Assembly (NCBI GenBank): GCA_026387315.1
Contig: JAPLLY010000015.1
Location: forward strand, 1 to 64,000
Direction of reading: 5' to 3'
DNA from: Candidatus Omnitrophota bacterium
Lineage (GTDB): Bacteria; Omnitrophota; Gorgyraeia; Gygaellales; Profunditerraquicolaceae
Length of the DNA: 64,000 nucleotides
Part shown: positions 28,383 through 38,600 of the stretch, piece by piece
Position numbering within the stretch: position 1 is the stretch's first letter
Layout: each line of letters opens with the position of its first letter
Position numbers and translations under genes: made by a program
Notes under the pieces: generated by a model
What the model saw: only the letters and a program-made list of their open reading frames with translations
Database searches by the model: none
Told to the model about the DNA's origin: nothing

Positions 28383-29204
28383 AAAATACTCAACAAACAG
28401 ATTATTAATGATGTGGCAGGGGTAAAGATTACGCAATTGGATATTCTTTCTCCGGATATCGCCGCGAAGGCCCAAGCCGGACAGTTTGTGATGTTAATGG
28501 CTAGCGAAAAGGGGGAGCGCATCCCCTTGACCTTAGTGAATACGGATAAAATAAAAGGTACTCTGAGCTTGATTTTTCAGGAGGCAGGTTTTACCACTCG
28601 GAGTTTAGGTGGATTAAATCCCGGAGATTCACTTTATTCTTTAGTCGGGCCTTTAGGGCATCCTACCCAGATTAAGAAATATGGAAAAATAATTTTGGTT
28701 GGCGGAGGAGTGGGGATTGCCGAGATTCTGCCGGTTGCCCGCGCCTTAAAGCAGGCAGGTAATCAGATTACTACTATTCTGGGTTCTCGGAATAAAGACC
28801 TGCTCATTTTGGAAGCTGAACTTAAAAGCGCATCTGATCAAATTTATATTATGACTGATGATGGTTCTTACGGAAGGAAAGGCTTTACCACTGACATGTT
28901 AAAGGAACTTTTGAGTAAAGGTAAATATGATTTGATTTATTCTGTGGGCCCTATTCCGATGATGAAGAGAGCGGCTTTAGCTAGCAGTGAATATAAGATT
29001 AAAACTTTAGTTTCGCTTAATGCGCTGATGGTGGATGCCACCGGAATGTGCGGTTGCTGCCGGGTGACTGTTTTTGGCCAGGTAAAATTTAGTTGTGTTG
29101 ATGGGCCGGATTTTGATGGCCATGGCGTTGATTGGGAAGAACTCCAAAAGAGAAATAAGGTGTATAGCATTCAGGAGAAACACATTTGTAATCTGAAGAT
29201 ATAG
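28380..29204 (+). CDS. nfnA: NfnA/SudB-like ferredoxin-NADP+ reductase subunit
   Basis: AGQFVMLMASEKGERIPLT...VGGGVGIAEILPVARALK...MCGCCRVTVFG; followed by GltD/NfnB-like subunit. Confidence 0.8.
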   Translation: MKILNKQIINDVAGVKITQLDILSPDIAAKAQAGQFVMLMASEKGERIPLTLVNTDKIKGTLSLIFQEAGFTTRSLGGLNPGDSLYSLVGPLGHPTQIKKYGKIILVGGGVGIAEILPVARALKQAGNQITTILGSRNKDLLILEAELKSASDQIYIMTDDGSYGRKGFTTDMLKELLSKGKYDLIYSVGPIPMMKRAALASSEYKIKTLVSLNALMVDATGMCGCCRVTVFGQVKFSCVDGPDFDGHGVDWEELQKRNKVYSIQEKHICNLKI

Positions 29205-29207
29205 AAT

Positions 29208-29341
29208 CGTCATTCAGACTGTGTCGCAATGTCATTGCGAGGAGCCGTAGGCGGCGAAGCAATCTCAAAACCGAGATTGCTTCGCCCCTGCGGGGCTCGC
29301 AATGACGCACGTTTTGTTATTGCGACACAGTCTGAATGACG
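29208..29341. repeat. 134-nt nested palindromic (MITE-like) repeat
   Basis: CGTCATTCAGACTGTGTCGCAAT/ATTGCGACACAGTCTGAATGACG enclosing CATTGCGAG../..CTCGCAATG and GGCGAAGCAATCTC/GAGATTGCTTCGCC. Confidence 0.9.
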
Positions 29342-29354
29342 GAAATTTTAAATT

Positions 29355-30776
29355 ATGAAAAAAGAACCGGTAAAAGTTAGAGAAGTACCTGCGGTAACCA
29401 GAACGGGGAATTTTCAGGAGGTAGTCCTGGGGTACTCTGAAGAAGAGGCTTATGTAGAAGCCTCCCGCTGTCTGCAGTGTAAGAACCCGGTTTGTATCAG
29501 CGGTTGTCCGGTAGGCATTGATATCAAGAAGTTTATTTATCAGATCACGCGAAAGGATTATAATCTGGCGTATTTTACGATTAGAGAAAAAAATAATTTT
29601 CCTTCGATCTGCGGAAGAGTCTGCCCGGCGGAATACCAATGCCGTAAAACCTGTATACTGACTAAGAAAGACGCGCCTTTTGCTTCCGAAAAAGCGATCA
29701 ATATTCATTTTTTAGAACGTTTTGCCGGGGATTATGGCAAGAATAACAATTTGGATGTTAAGGAAGAAAAAGGCCAAAAGTTTTCTAAATTTAAAGTGGC
29801 GGTAGTGGGTTCTGGCCCGGCTGGTTTATGCTGCGCCGGAGAATTAGCGCGCCAGGGAATCCAAGTTGATATTTTTGAAAGCCTGCATAAAACCGGCGGG
29901 GTTTTAAGATATGGCATCCCTCCTTTTAGGCTGCCTTGGGATGTTTTGGATTTTGAGATAAATTATCTAAAAAAATTAGGGGTTAATTTTATTACTAATT
30001 TTCTTGCAGGCAAAGCTAAAACCATTAAAGAATTATTCACCCAAGGGTATTCTAATGTATTTTTGGGGCTGGGCGCGGGGGTGCCATCTTTCTTGGGAAT
30101 TAATGGCGAAAATCTTTGTAATATTTATTCAGTAAATGAATTCTTGACTAGGGTCAATTTAATGTCTGCTTATAAATTCCCCGAGTTTCATACTCCGGTT
30201 AATATTGGAAGAAACGTTTTGATTGTTGGTGGAGGCAATACGGCTATGGATTCTGCCAGAGTTGCTTTGAGACTGCAGAAGTTAAATGGTTTGCCGCTTA
30301 ACACTACAATTATTTATCGGCGCACGGAAATTGAAATGCCGGCAAGACGCTTGGAACTGGAGCATGCCCGGGAAGAAGGAGTAAAGTTTGAATTTTTGGT
30401 GCAGCCAAAAGAGTTTATTGGAGATGGCCGGGGGTTTGTTAGGAAGTTAATTTGTCTTAAGTCTAAATTAAAAGAACCGGACAGCTCAGGCAGGAGGAGG
30501 CCGGTGATTATAGAAGGAAGTGAATTTCAACTTGATTGTGATTTATGCGTGATTGCCGTGGGGTTAAAAGCAAATCAAATTTTAATTAACGCCACCCCGG
30601 AATTAAAAACAGATAAGTATTCAGATGTCATTGTTGACGCTGAAACTATGGAGAGTTCGATTAAAGGGGTTTTTGCCGGTGGGGATATTGTGGGTGGAGA
30701 AGGCACGGTTATTGAAGCGATGGGGATGGCCAAAAAGGCAGCCCAGTCAATAATCGGCGAGCTTTCTAAAAAATAA
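29355..30776 (+). CDS. nfnB: NfnB/GltD-like NADPH oxidoreductase
   Basis: CLQCKNPVCISGCPVGIDIKKFI; VAVVGSGPAGLCCAGELA; GGVLRYGIPPFRLP. Confidence 0.85.
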   Translation: MKKEPVKVREVPAVTRTGNFQEVVLGYSEEEAYVEASRCLQCKNPVCISGCPVGIDIKKFIYQITRKDYNLAYFTIREKNNFPSICGRVCPAEYQCRKTCILTKKDAPFASEKAINIHFLERFAGDYGKNNNLDVKEEKGQKFSKFKVAVVGSGPAGLCCAGELARQGIQVDIFESLHKTGGVLRYGIPPFRLPWDVLDFEINYLKKLGVNFITNFLAGKAKTIKELFTQGYSNVFLGLGAGVPSFLGINGENLCNIYSVNEFLTRVNLMSAYKFPEFHTPVNIGRNVLIVGGGNTAMDSARVALRLQKLNGLPLNTTIIYRRTEIEMPARRLELEHAREEGVKFEFLVQPKEFIGDGRGFVRKLICLKSKLKEPDSSGRRRPVIIEGSEFQLDCDLCVIAVGLKANQILINATPELKTDKYSDVIVDAETMESSIKGVFAGGDIVGGEGTVIEAMGMAKKAAQSIIGELSKK

Positions 30777-30828
30777 CACCCCGCGCTTATAAGGTCTTGC
30801 GCGGGTGTGCCCTTATGGGCAAGGAGGA
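30776..30828 (+). ncRNA. Two-hairpin 5'-UTR element, copy 2 (gdhA leader)
   Basis: ACACCCCGCGC ttataaggtctt GCGCGGGTGT then TGCCCttatGGGCA before AGGAGG. Confidence 0.6.
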
Positions 30829-30836
30829 GAAGAAAA

Positions 30837-32174
30837 ATGGTAAAGAAAGTCGAAGAGTTTATGGATCTGGTAGTACAGAAGAACCCGGGGGAGGTGGAAT
30901 TTCATCAGGCAGTAAGAGAGGTTGTGGAATCAGTAATGCCTTTTATTGAAAAAAATCCTAAATATCAGAAAGCTAAGATATTGGAAAAAATGATTGAACC
31001 GGAAAGAACAATAATATTTCGTGTTCCTTGGCTTGATGATCAAGGAGAAGTTCAAATTAACCGTGGTTACCGTATTGAAATGAGCAGTGCCATCGGGCCG
31101 TATAAAGGCGGGTTGCGCCTTCATCCCAGTGTGAACTTGGGTATATTGAAATTTTTGGCTTTTGAGCAGGTTTTTAAGAATGCGCTTACTACTTTGCCTA
31201 TGGGGGGCGGAAAAGGCGGCTCGGATTTTGATCCTAAAGGGAAGTCGGATAATGAAGTAATGAAGTTTTGCCAAAGTTTTATGACTGAGCTTTCCAGGCA
31301 TATTGGCCAGAATACCGATGTTCCAGCCGGGGATATCGGTGTAGGTGGCCGTGAAATAGGTTATATGTTTGGGCAGTATAAAAGGTTGCGCAATGAATTC
31401 ACCGGTGTCTTGACCGGTAAAGGTCTTAATTGGGGCGGGAGCTTGATCCGGCCGGAAGCTACGGGTTATGGTTGCGTGTATTTTGTAGAAGAAATGCTTA
31501 AGCTGCGCGGAGATTCTTTAAAAGGAAAAGTTTGCGCGGTTTCCGGTTCAGGTAATGTTGCTCAATACACCGTGGAGAAGCTTCTGCAGCTGGGGGCTAA
31601 AGTAGTTACGCTCTCTGACTCTGACGGGTATATTTATGATAAAGACGGTATTGACACTAAAGAGTTAAATTGCGTTTTAAATTTGAAAAATGTTAAGCGC
31701 GGCAGAATTAAAGAATGTGCCAAGGAATTTAACTGTAAGTATTTTGAAAAACAGAGGCCTTGGGGGATAAAATGCGATGTGGCATTTCCTTCCGCTACTC
31801 AGAATGAGATAGATGAAAATGATGCTAAGACCTTAGTGAAAAATGGCTGTATTGCTATTGGTGAAGGCGCAAATATGCCTACTACACCGCAAGGCGTTGA
31901 GGTATTTCAGAAGGCAAAAATTCTTTATGCGCCTGGTAAAGCCTCCAATGCCGGCGGGGTGGCTACCTCCGGATTAGAGATGTCTCAGAATAGCATGCGT
32001 TTATCCTGGTCGCGCCAGGAAGTGGATAAGAAGTTGCATGAGATTATGATTGCTATTCATGAGAGTTGCGTTAAATATGGCAAGGAAGATAAATATATAA
32101 ATTATGTTAACGGAGCCAATATCGCTGGATTTGTGAAAGTTGCTGATGCCATGCTCGATCAGGGGTTGGTGTAA
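30837..32174 (+). CDS. gdhA: NADP-type glutamate dehydrogenase
   Basis: GPYKGGLRLHPSVNLGILKFLAFEQVFKNALTTLPMGGGKGGSDFDPKGKS; start at ATG 30837 after AAGGAGGAG. Confidence 0.93.
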   Translation: MVKKVEEFMDLVVQKNPGEVEFHQAVREVVESVMPFIEKNPKYQKAKILEKMIEPERTIIFRVPWLDDQGEVQINRGYRIEMSSAIGPYKGGLRLHPSVNLGILKFLAFEQVFKNALTTLPMGGGKGGSDFDPKGKSDNEVMKFCQSFMTELSRHIGQNTDVPAGDIGVGGREIGYMFGQYKRLRNEFTGVLTGKGLNWGGSLIRPEATGYGCVYFVEEMLKLRGDSLKGKVCAVSGSGNVAQYTVEKLLQLGAKVVTLSDSDGYIYDKDGIDTKELNCVLNLKNVKRGRIKECAKEFNCKYFEKQRPWGIKCDVAFPSATQNEIDENDAKTLVKNGCIAIGEGANMPTTPQGVEVFQKAKILYAPGKASNAGGVATSGLEMSQNSMRLSWSRQEVDKKLHEIMIAIHESCVKYGKEDKYINYVNGANIAGFVKVADAMLDQGLV

Positions 32175-32189
32175 GCAGCAGAAAATCAA

Positions 32190-32224
32190 GGGGACGGTTC
32201 TCTTAAAAAAAGAGAACCGTCCCC
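32190..32224. repeat. GGGGACGGTTCT palindromic element (4)
   Basis: GGGGACGGTTCTCTT...AAGAGAACCGTCCCC followed by T6. Confidence 0.9.
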
Positions 32225-32356
32225 TTTTTTCGTAAATGGCCGCTGTTTTTATTTTGATCCCTGCTGGCTTACGCCAGCAAGGACTACGCTAAATAAAAAC
32301 TATAAGGTGCTTGATTGTAGTTGCAAGCTAAAGAGTAAAGTTGTAAAATATACTTC

Positions 32357-34276
32357 ATGGATAAAGATCAGATAGTTGAAGATTTCTTCCGCAGCTTAAG
32401 AGTTGCGCTCACCAATGCCTTTTCTTACCCTAAGGATCATCCTTATTTTATTAAATCCGTAGAGAATTTTAAGCTCAAGCTTGAGGCGCTTCTGGTTATT
32501 TTCAACCCGTTTAGAATTGGAGTAACCAGCTTAGGGTTTGTAGTTGATGGCAAGAATCTTAACCGGACCGGTTTCTATGACGAATTGGCCCGCCTGCTGC
32601 ATCAGCGTAAAATAAAAAGCATAGAAATCAGGGTCGGCTCAAACCTTGGCGAGTTAATTCAATTCCTTAGCGTTATTTCGTTACCGCAAAAGGAGTTTTT
32701 TAGAAACGGCGGCTTGGTCGCGCTTTTAGAGAAGGAACGGCTGACTCATTTTACGATTCAGGAGCTGGATTACTCCGCCTTCTTGCATGGAGAAGGACAG
32801 GAGTGTACTGATATTTGGGGATATATGCTTAAAGAGGCGGCGTATAGTAATGATGCTGTCAAAATGGACCAACTTGCTGATAGTTTTGGCTTGCTTATTA
32901 AGCGGGTTGATGAGAAAGATCTTTTTGATACCGAGGGGATTTCTACCCAGATTAATGAGTTTTTGACTTGTTTAAGGGACAAAAACAAAGAAAAGTTTGA
33001 TAAATGTTTAAATGATGTTTTTCTTTGGCTCCTGCGCAATAAGAAAACACTTAGCCATGATAAGCTGGTAAAACTCAAACCGGTATTTAATGGTTTAAGC
33101 CAGGAGGAATTTACTACTCTTCTCAAAGAGGGGTTTTTGCAGGAAGATAATTTTGACTCTTTGAGCCTGCAGCTTTTTTCCAAAATCTCTGAACAGGAGG
33201 ATTCCCCTAAGATTGCTAAAGATTTTTTTAGTAAAATGAGCCAGACACAGGAGTTAAAGGATAACCCCGTGGTGGTAAAGAAAATCCGGAATTTATTAAG
33301 CAGCTCCCAGGACGACCCGATGTCTGCGGTATACCGCAATACACTTGATTCTTTAGCTAAGAATATTTCTTTTTCCGGTAAACTGTCTTTTGACCACGCG
33401 ACGCTTAAGGAAAATTACCGTCATATAGTTTTAAGCATACTGGCAACCGATGAAAAGACAAATACCCAGCAGATGGCAGCCGCGATTTTGGAGAAAGAGT
33501 TAGCTGGCGTATTCCAGGATAATGATACCGGTTTACTAAAAGACCTTTGGAATGTGTTGGCCGAAAGAAAAAAAGAGGGCATAAAAGCATGCCTTGATCT
33601 TGAAAAGAGCCTTTCTTCTTTTATCGAGAATATTGTTTTAAATGGCAGCCTGGCTTCTGAACAGGAATTTCTTCTAGAGATGGTTTCTTTGCCTAGCCAG
33701 GAGTTGAATTTATACTTGGATAAAATATTTTCTGCTGAAAAAACAAATAAGCCGGCCCTAGGTTTATTTTTAAGATTATTTCAATTCAACCTGGATGTTT
33801 TTTATGAAAGAGTGGCCCAAAGAATTCAGGATACGGAATTTATTGTTAGTTTAATTGACGCGCTAGGCCAGATTGATGCGTCCGCAACTCTAAACATATT
33901 AGAATATATTTATTCCGGTTCTAATGAATTGGTTAAATTTGAATCGTTAAAAGCTATGCGTAAATCCAAGAAGGTGGACACCGCGTTTCTTACGCGCCAG
34001 TTAAATACGGATTCATTCCCCCTTAAGAAAGAACTAATTTCTGTTTTAATATTAGATGCGCAGGCAAAAAATGATGTTTTGAATCTGCTATTTAGAATTC
34101 CCAGTTTTCTGGGGAGTAAAAATGGACTGCTGATTAAAAATATGCAGATTGCTTTTGATCTGTATTTTATTGAAGCATCCGGCTGTATTAAGGATTTAAG
34201 CCGCAGAAGATTTTTCTGGAATAGCCAACTGCGTAATCAGGCAGCCCGGATATTAAAGGAGTGGAATGTCAGCTAA
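32357..34276 (+). CDS. HEAT-repeat-like protein with an N-terminal domain shared with the next gene
   Basis: DFFRSLRVALTNAFSYPKDHPYFIKSVENF...; helical repeats afterwards. Confidence 0.5.
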   Translation: MDKDQIVEDFFRSLRVALTNAFSYPKDHPYFIKSVENFKLKLEALLVIFNPFRIGVTSLGFVVDGKNLNRTGFYDELARLLHQRKIKSIEIRVGSNLGELIQFLSVISLPQKEFFRNGGLVALLEKERLTHFTIQELDYSAFLHGEGQECTDIWGYMLKEAAYSNDAVKMDQLADSFGLLIKRVDEKDLFDTEGISTQINEFLTCLRDKNKEKFDKCLNDVFLWLLRNKKTLSHDKLVKLKPVFNGLSQEEFTTLLKEGFLQEDNFDSLSLQLFSKISEQEDSPKIAKDFFSKMSQTQELKDNPVVVKKIRNLLSSSQDDPMSAVYRNTLDSLAKNISFSGKLSFDHATLKENYRHIVLSILATDEKTNTQQMAAAILEKELAGVFQDNDTGLLKDLWNVLAERKKEGIKACLDLEKSLSSFIENIVLNGSLASEQEFLLEMVSLPSQELNLYLDKIFSAEKTNKPALGLFLRLFQFNLDVFYERVAQRIQDTEFIVSLIDALGQIDASATLNILEYIYSGSNELVKFESLKAMRKSKKVDTAFLTRQLNTDSFPLKKELISVLILDAQAKNDVLNLLFRIPSFLGSKNGLLIKNMQIAFDLYFIEASGCIKDLSRRRFFWNSQLRNQAARILKEWNVS

Positions 34277-35597
34277 GATTGAGGTAGTTTTTAAAGAGCT
34301 GCTTACTTGTCTTCAGAGTGCTAAGATGTACGGCCTAGTGCATCCTATGTTTCAGAATTCTCTAAAGAAGGCATATGCGGCTTTTGAGGATGTTTTAAGT
34401 GATCGCCAGGAGGTAGTTCTTGGTATCGTAGGGGATGAACTGGCTTATGATAAAGAAATTTTCTTCGATTTAGGCAAGTTTTTAAGGCCGGCAATACTGT
34501 ATTTGAAAGAGAGGAATATCCAGAGGCTTGCTTTTTACCGCGGGTTAAGCAAGGAAGAGTTGGGTAAATTTGTGGGCGTGATCAGCGGTCCGAAAGAGGA
34601 TTTTAAGGCAGGCCCGCAACAACTATTGGCCTTGGCTGGAGTAGAAAATATAAGCATAGGTAAACTTAAAGTTGCCGACAGACAGGATATGGGTGTATTG
34701 GAATTTAACCAGCTTAATCTTTACGATTTTTCTATGAATAAGGTTGCCCAGGTTGTATCCAGTGTGCTTAATCTTGAAAAGATTGATCCGCAGGCGCTCA
34801 AGCTTTCCTTAAATAACATTATTGATAGTTTAAGTACACAGCGCCAAGAGCTGCTAAATTTAGCCACGGTAAAAAGATATGATGTGGAAGTTTACGTGCA
34901 TATGCTTAATGTTGCAATCTTTTCCACGTATTTTTCTTCGCGTTTAGGGTTCCAGAAGAACGATGTTTTAGATATAGGCATAGCGGCTCTTTTTCATGAC
35001 ATTGGCAAGTTGTATATTTCGCGTAAAACTTTGCGTAAACCTAATCAACTTACTGAGGAGGAGTTTAGCCGCATTAAGAGCCACACGGTTTTGGGCGCGG
35101 AGTTTATGTTTAAGTATATTGATAGTTTGGGTATTTTACCAGTGGTAGTCAGTTTTGAGCATCATTTAAAATATGATTCTTCCGGATATCCACGCATGCC
35201 TTGGTTAAGAAAGCAGCATATCGCTTCTGCAATTGTCGCTATCTGTGATGTTTATGATGCCCTTTCGCAAAGGCGCGGCTATAAACAGGATTATTCCCCG
35301 GATGTGGTTTATAATATAATGAATAGAGATAAGGGGAGCTACTTTGATCCGGAGCTGCTGGATAATTTTTTTAAATTTATGGGTCTTTGGCCGATCGGCG
35401 CAGTAGTAGGATTAAATGACGCAAGCATAGCATTAGTCAGGGAACAGAATGAATCTGATATCCGGCGGCCAAAAATTGAGATCGTTTCGCCACAAGATAG
35501 AAAACGCCTGGTGGATTTAACCCAAGATGTTACCTTAAGTATCGAACGTTATCTTAACCCTTGGAAGGAAGGAAAGGAGTATTTGCGGTTGGGTTAG
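34266..35597 (+). CDS. HD-GYP domain phosphodiesterase-like protein
   Basis: FHDIGKLYI...HTVLGAEFM...FEHHLKYDSSGYP...DVYDALSQRRGYK. Confidence 0.8.
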   Translation: MSAKIEVVFKELLTCLQSAKMYGLVHPMFQNSLKKAYAAFEDVLSDRQEVVLGIVGDELAYDKEIFFDLGKFLRPAILYLKERNIQRLAFYRGLSKEELGKFVGVISGPKEDFKAGPQQLLALAGVENISIGKLKVADRQDMGVLEFNQLNLYDFSMNKVAQVVSSVLNLEKIDPQALKLSLNNIIDSLSTQRQELLNLATVKRYDVEVYVHMLNVAIFSTYFSSRLGFQKNDVLDIGIAALFHDIGKLYISRKTLRKPNQLTEEEFSRIKSHTVLGAEFMFKYIDSLGILPVVVSFEHHLKYDSSGYPRMPWLRKQHIASAIVAICDVYDALSQRRGYKQDYSPDVVYNIMNRDKGSYFDPELLDNFFKFMGLWPIGAVVGLNDASIALVREQNESDIRRPKIEIVSPQDRKRLVDLTQDVTLSIERYLNPWKEGKEYLRLG

Positions 35598-35635
35598 ATT
35601 ATTGCGCTCCATAAGTTGTAGGGAAAGATCCCTCG

Positions 35636-35716
35636 TCCGCCACTGAATCAATGGCGGACGCGGGATTAATTCCGGCAAATAGTTTACGGTAACTAACGTT
35701 ACCGTAAACTATGCCG
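35636..35716. repeat. Two adjacent strong inverted repeats
   Basis: GTCCGCCActgaatcaaTGGCGGAC; ATAGTTTACGGTAACtaacGTTACCGTAAACTAT. Confidence 0.8.
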
Positions 35717-35729
35717 TCATTAAAATAAA

Positions 35730-35758
35730 TTGACTTTCCTGTAAACTAATGTTATAGT
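35730..35758 (+). promoter_or_regulatory. carA promoter
   Basis: TTGACT, 17-nt spacer, TATAGT. Confidence 0.75.
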
Positions 35759-35770
35759 TATTTAAACAAA

Positions 35771-35812
35771 GGCGTTTAGGAGCCGAATACTCGGCACTAA
35801 ACGCCTTTTTTT
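35771..35812 (+). terminator. Leader terminator between the carA promoter and carA (probable attenuator)
   Basis: GGCGTTTAggagCCGAatacTCGGcacTAAACGCCTTTTTTT. Confidence 0.75.
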
Positions 35813-35842
35813 GATGGTCGAGGTTATCAGAGGAAAGCAGTT

Positions 35843-36934
35843 ATGCAGGCAATTTTAGTTTTAGAAGATGGTACAGTGTTTAAAGGTAACTCTTTTGGCT
35901 CAAGCGGTGAAGCTCTGGGTGAAGTAGTCTTTAATACCAGTATGGCCGGATACCAGGAGATTATTACGGATCCTTCCTATAAAGGCCAAATTGTGACGAT
36001 GACCTATCCTTTGATTGGTAATTATGGAATTAATAAAGAGGATGTTGAAAGCCGCCGGCCTTTCTTAGAAGGTTTTGTAGTTAAGGAGTACAGCAAGATC
36101 GCCAGCAACTGGAGGAAAGAGCAGGGGTTAGGAGAATATTTGAAAGAAAATAATATTCTGGCAATTGAAGGAATTGATACCCGCCGGCTGACTCTGCATA
36201 TCAGAGAAAAAGGCTCGATGAAAGCAGTCCTCTCTACGGTAGATTTTGATGAACATAGTCTGGCCAACAAAGCCAGATCAAGCAGGGGTTTAGCCGGCCT
36301 GGATCTGGTTAAGGATGTTACTATCCCCAAAAGATATGCTTATACGCGGATTAAAGACGCTAAATTTAAGGTGGTGGTCTTAGATTGCGGGGTAAAGTAT
36401 AATATATTAAGAGAATTACTGCGTTATAAATGCAATATTACGGTAATGCCTGCGCAGACAACCGCTAAGGATATTCTTGCGGCCCATCCTGATGGAGTCT
36501 TGCTTTCTAACGGGCCGGGGGATCCGGCGGCAGTAGATTATGTGGTCAAGACGGTTGCTACTTTGATTGGCCGTGTTCCGATTTTCGGAATTTGCCTGGG
36601 GCATCAGATGCTCGGGCTTGCCTTAGGGGGTAAGACTTATAAGCTTAAGTTCGGACATCATGGCGCAAACCATCCGGTAAAAGATTTAAAGACAAATAAA
36701 GTTTATATCACTAGCCAGAATCACTCTTTCTGTGTGGACATTGATTCTTTGCCGAAAAAAGATATCCAGCTGACGCATGTAAATTTAAATGACGGTACTT
36801 TAGAGGGGTTGCGGCATAAAAAATTACCGATATTTTCCGTGCAGTTTCATCCGGAAGCAGCCCCTGGCCCGCAGGATGCCGAATATTTATTCGCGGAATT
36901 CGCCCGATTAATGCAAAAGTCAAAAAAAAGATAA
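35843..36934 (+). CDS. carA: Carbamoyl-phosphate synthase small subunit
   Basis: [48 protein letters not shown]. Confidence 0.95.
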   Translation: MQAILVLEDGTVFKGNSFGSSGEALGEVVFNTSMAGYQEIITDPSYKGQIVTMTYPLIGNYGINKEDVESRRPFLEGFVVKEYSKIASNWRKEQGLGEYLKENNILAIEGIDTRRLTLHIREKGSMKAVLSTVDFDEHSLANKARSSRGLAGLDLVKDVTIPKRYAYTRIKDAKFKVVVLDCGVKYNILRELLRYKCNITVMPAQTTAKDILAAHPDGVLLSNGPGDPAAVDYVVKTVATLIGRVPIFGICLGHQMLGLALGGKTYKLKFGHHGANHPVKDLKTNKVYITSQNHSFCVDIDSLPKKDIQLTHVNLNDGTLEGLRHKKLPIFSVQFHPEAAPGPQDAEYLFAEFARLMQKSKKR

Positions 36935-36938
36935 ATTT

Positions 36939-38600
36939 ATGCCCAAGAGAACGGATATTAAGAAAATTTTAATTATTGGTTCCGGCCCCATTGTTATTGG
37001 CCAGGCCTGCGAATTTGATTATTCCGGTACCCAGGCTTGTAAAGTTTTAAAACAACAGGGGTATAAGATAATCTTGGTAAATTCTAATCCGGCAACCATT
37101 ATGACCGATCCGGAGATTGCCGATAAGACTTATATTGAACCGATCACCGTAGAAATAGTGGAGAAGATTATTGCTAAGGAAAGGCCGGATGCGCTCTTGC
37201 CTACTCTTGGCGGTCAGACTGCCTTGAATACCACGATCGGGTTAGCGCAGAAGGGGGTATTAAAGAAATATAAGGTTACGACTATTGGAGCGGATATTCA
37301 GGCGATAAAAAAAGGCGAGGACCGCCAATTGTTTAAGGCGGCGATGAAAAAGATCGGATTGGACCTGCCCAAAAGCGGCCGAGCTTATAATCTGGAGGAA
37401 GCAATTGCCGTTTCGCAGAAAGTCGGTTTTCCTCTGATTATCCGGCCTAGTTTTACGATGGGAGGAGCCGGAGGCTCAATCGCTTACAATATCGAAGAGT
37501 TTAAGGTTTTAGCTAAGCGCGGCCTGGAATCTAGCCTGATTAGCGAGATCCTGGTTGAAGAGTCGGTTATCGGTTGGAAAGAGTTTGAGCTGGAAGTCAT
37601 GCGTGATTTAAAAGACAATGTTGTGGTTATTTGTACGATTGAAAATTTTGATCCGATGGGCGTGCATACCGGAGACAGTATTACCGTGGCGCCAATTCAG
37701 ACCCTTACCAATAAAGAGTATCAGCTGATGCGTAATGCCGCTATTGCTTGTATCCGCGAGATTGGCGTAGCCACCGGCGGTTCCAATATCCAGTTTGCCG
37801 TGCATCCGGAAACCGGTAGGATGGTGGTCATTGAGATGAATCCCCGGGTTTCGCGCAGTTCAGCATTATCTTCAAAAGCCACAGGTTTTCCGATTGCCAA
37901 GATTGCGGCTAAGCTTGCCGTAGGGTATACTTTGGATGAGATTCCCAATGATATCACCCAGCTAACCCCTGCTTGTTTTGAGCCGGCGATTGATTATTGC
38001 GTGGTAAAGATACCGCGTTTTACCTTTGAAAAATTTGCTTTGGCAGAGAATACGCTGGGAATATCAATGAAGTCAGTGGGCGAGGCGATGGCAATCGGCC
38101 GCACATTCAAAGAAGCTTTGCAGAAAGGGCTGCGCGCATTAGAGCTTAAGAAGTTTGGTTTAGAAAGTATTATCTTTAAGAATCCGGAAGAGACTAAAGT
38201 TGAAAATGAGATTTTAGATAAAATTTATAAGAAATTAAGACAGCCTAATGCTGAAAGGATTTTTTATATTGGCGATGCTTTTCGCGCTAAATTGGATATT
38301 GAAATAGTACATGATTTAACTAAGATCGACCGCTGGTTTTTGCATAACATCAAAGAGATCGTTGATTGCGAGAGAGAGATACTTAAGAATAAGCCTAACA
38401 TTTCTGGCGAACTTCTGAAGAAGGCTAAGGAGTATGGTTTTAGCGATAAACAGTTGGCCAAGCTTTTATCAATAAGTGAGATCGAGGTTTATAATTTAAG
38501 AAGATCGATGAATATAACTGTCGATTTTAAACTGGTGGATACCTGTGCCGGAGAGTTTAAGGCGCAAACCCCTTATTTTTACTCTACTTATGATAAATAA
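36939..38600 (+). CDS. carB: Carbamoyl-phosphate synthase large subunit, N-terminal half only (553 aa)
   Basis: [29 protein letters not shown]...ends [18 protein letters not shown]. Confidence 0.92.
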   Translation: MPKRTDIKKILIIGSGPIVIGQACEFDYSGTQACKVLKQQGYKIILVNSNPATIMTDPEIADKTYIEPITVEIVEKIIAKERPDALLPTLGGQTALNTTIGLAQKGVLKKYKVTTIGADIQAIKKGEDRQLFKAAMKKIGLDLPKSGRAYNLEEAIAVSQKVGFPLIIRPSFTMGGAGGSIAYNIEEFKVLAKRGLESSLISEILVEESVIGWKEFELEVMRDLKDNVVVICTIENFDPMGVHTGDSITVAPIQTLTNKEYQLMRNAAIACIREIGVATGGSNIQFAVHPETGRMVVIEMNPRVSRSSALSSKATGFPIAKIAAKLAVGYTLDEIPNDITQLTPACFEPAIDYCVVKIPRFTFEKFALAENTLGISMKSVGEAMAIGRTFKEALQKGLRALELKKFGLESIIFKNPEETKVENEILDKIYKKLRQPNAERIFYIGDAFRAKLDIEIVHDLTKIDRWFLHNIKEIVDCEREILKNKPNISGELLKKAKEYGFSDKQLAKLLSISEIEVYNLRRSMNITVDFKLVDTCAGEFKAQTPYFYSTYDK

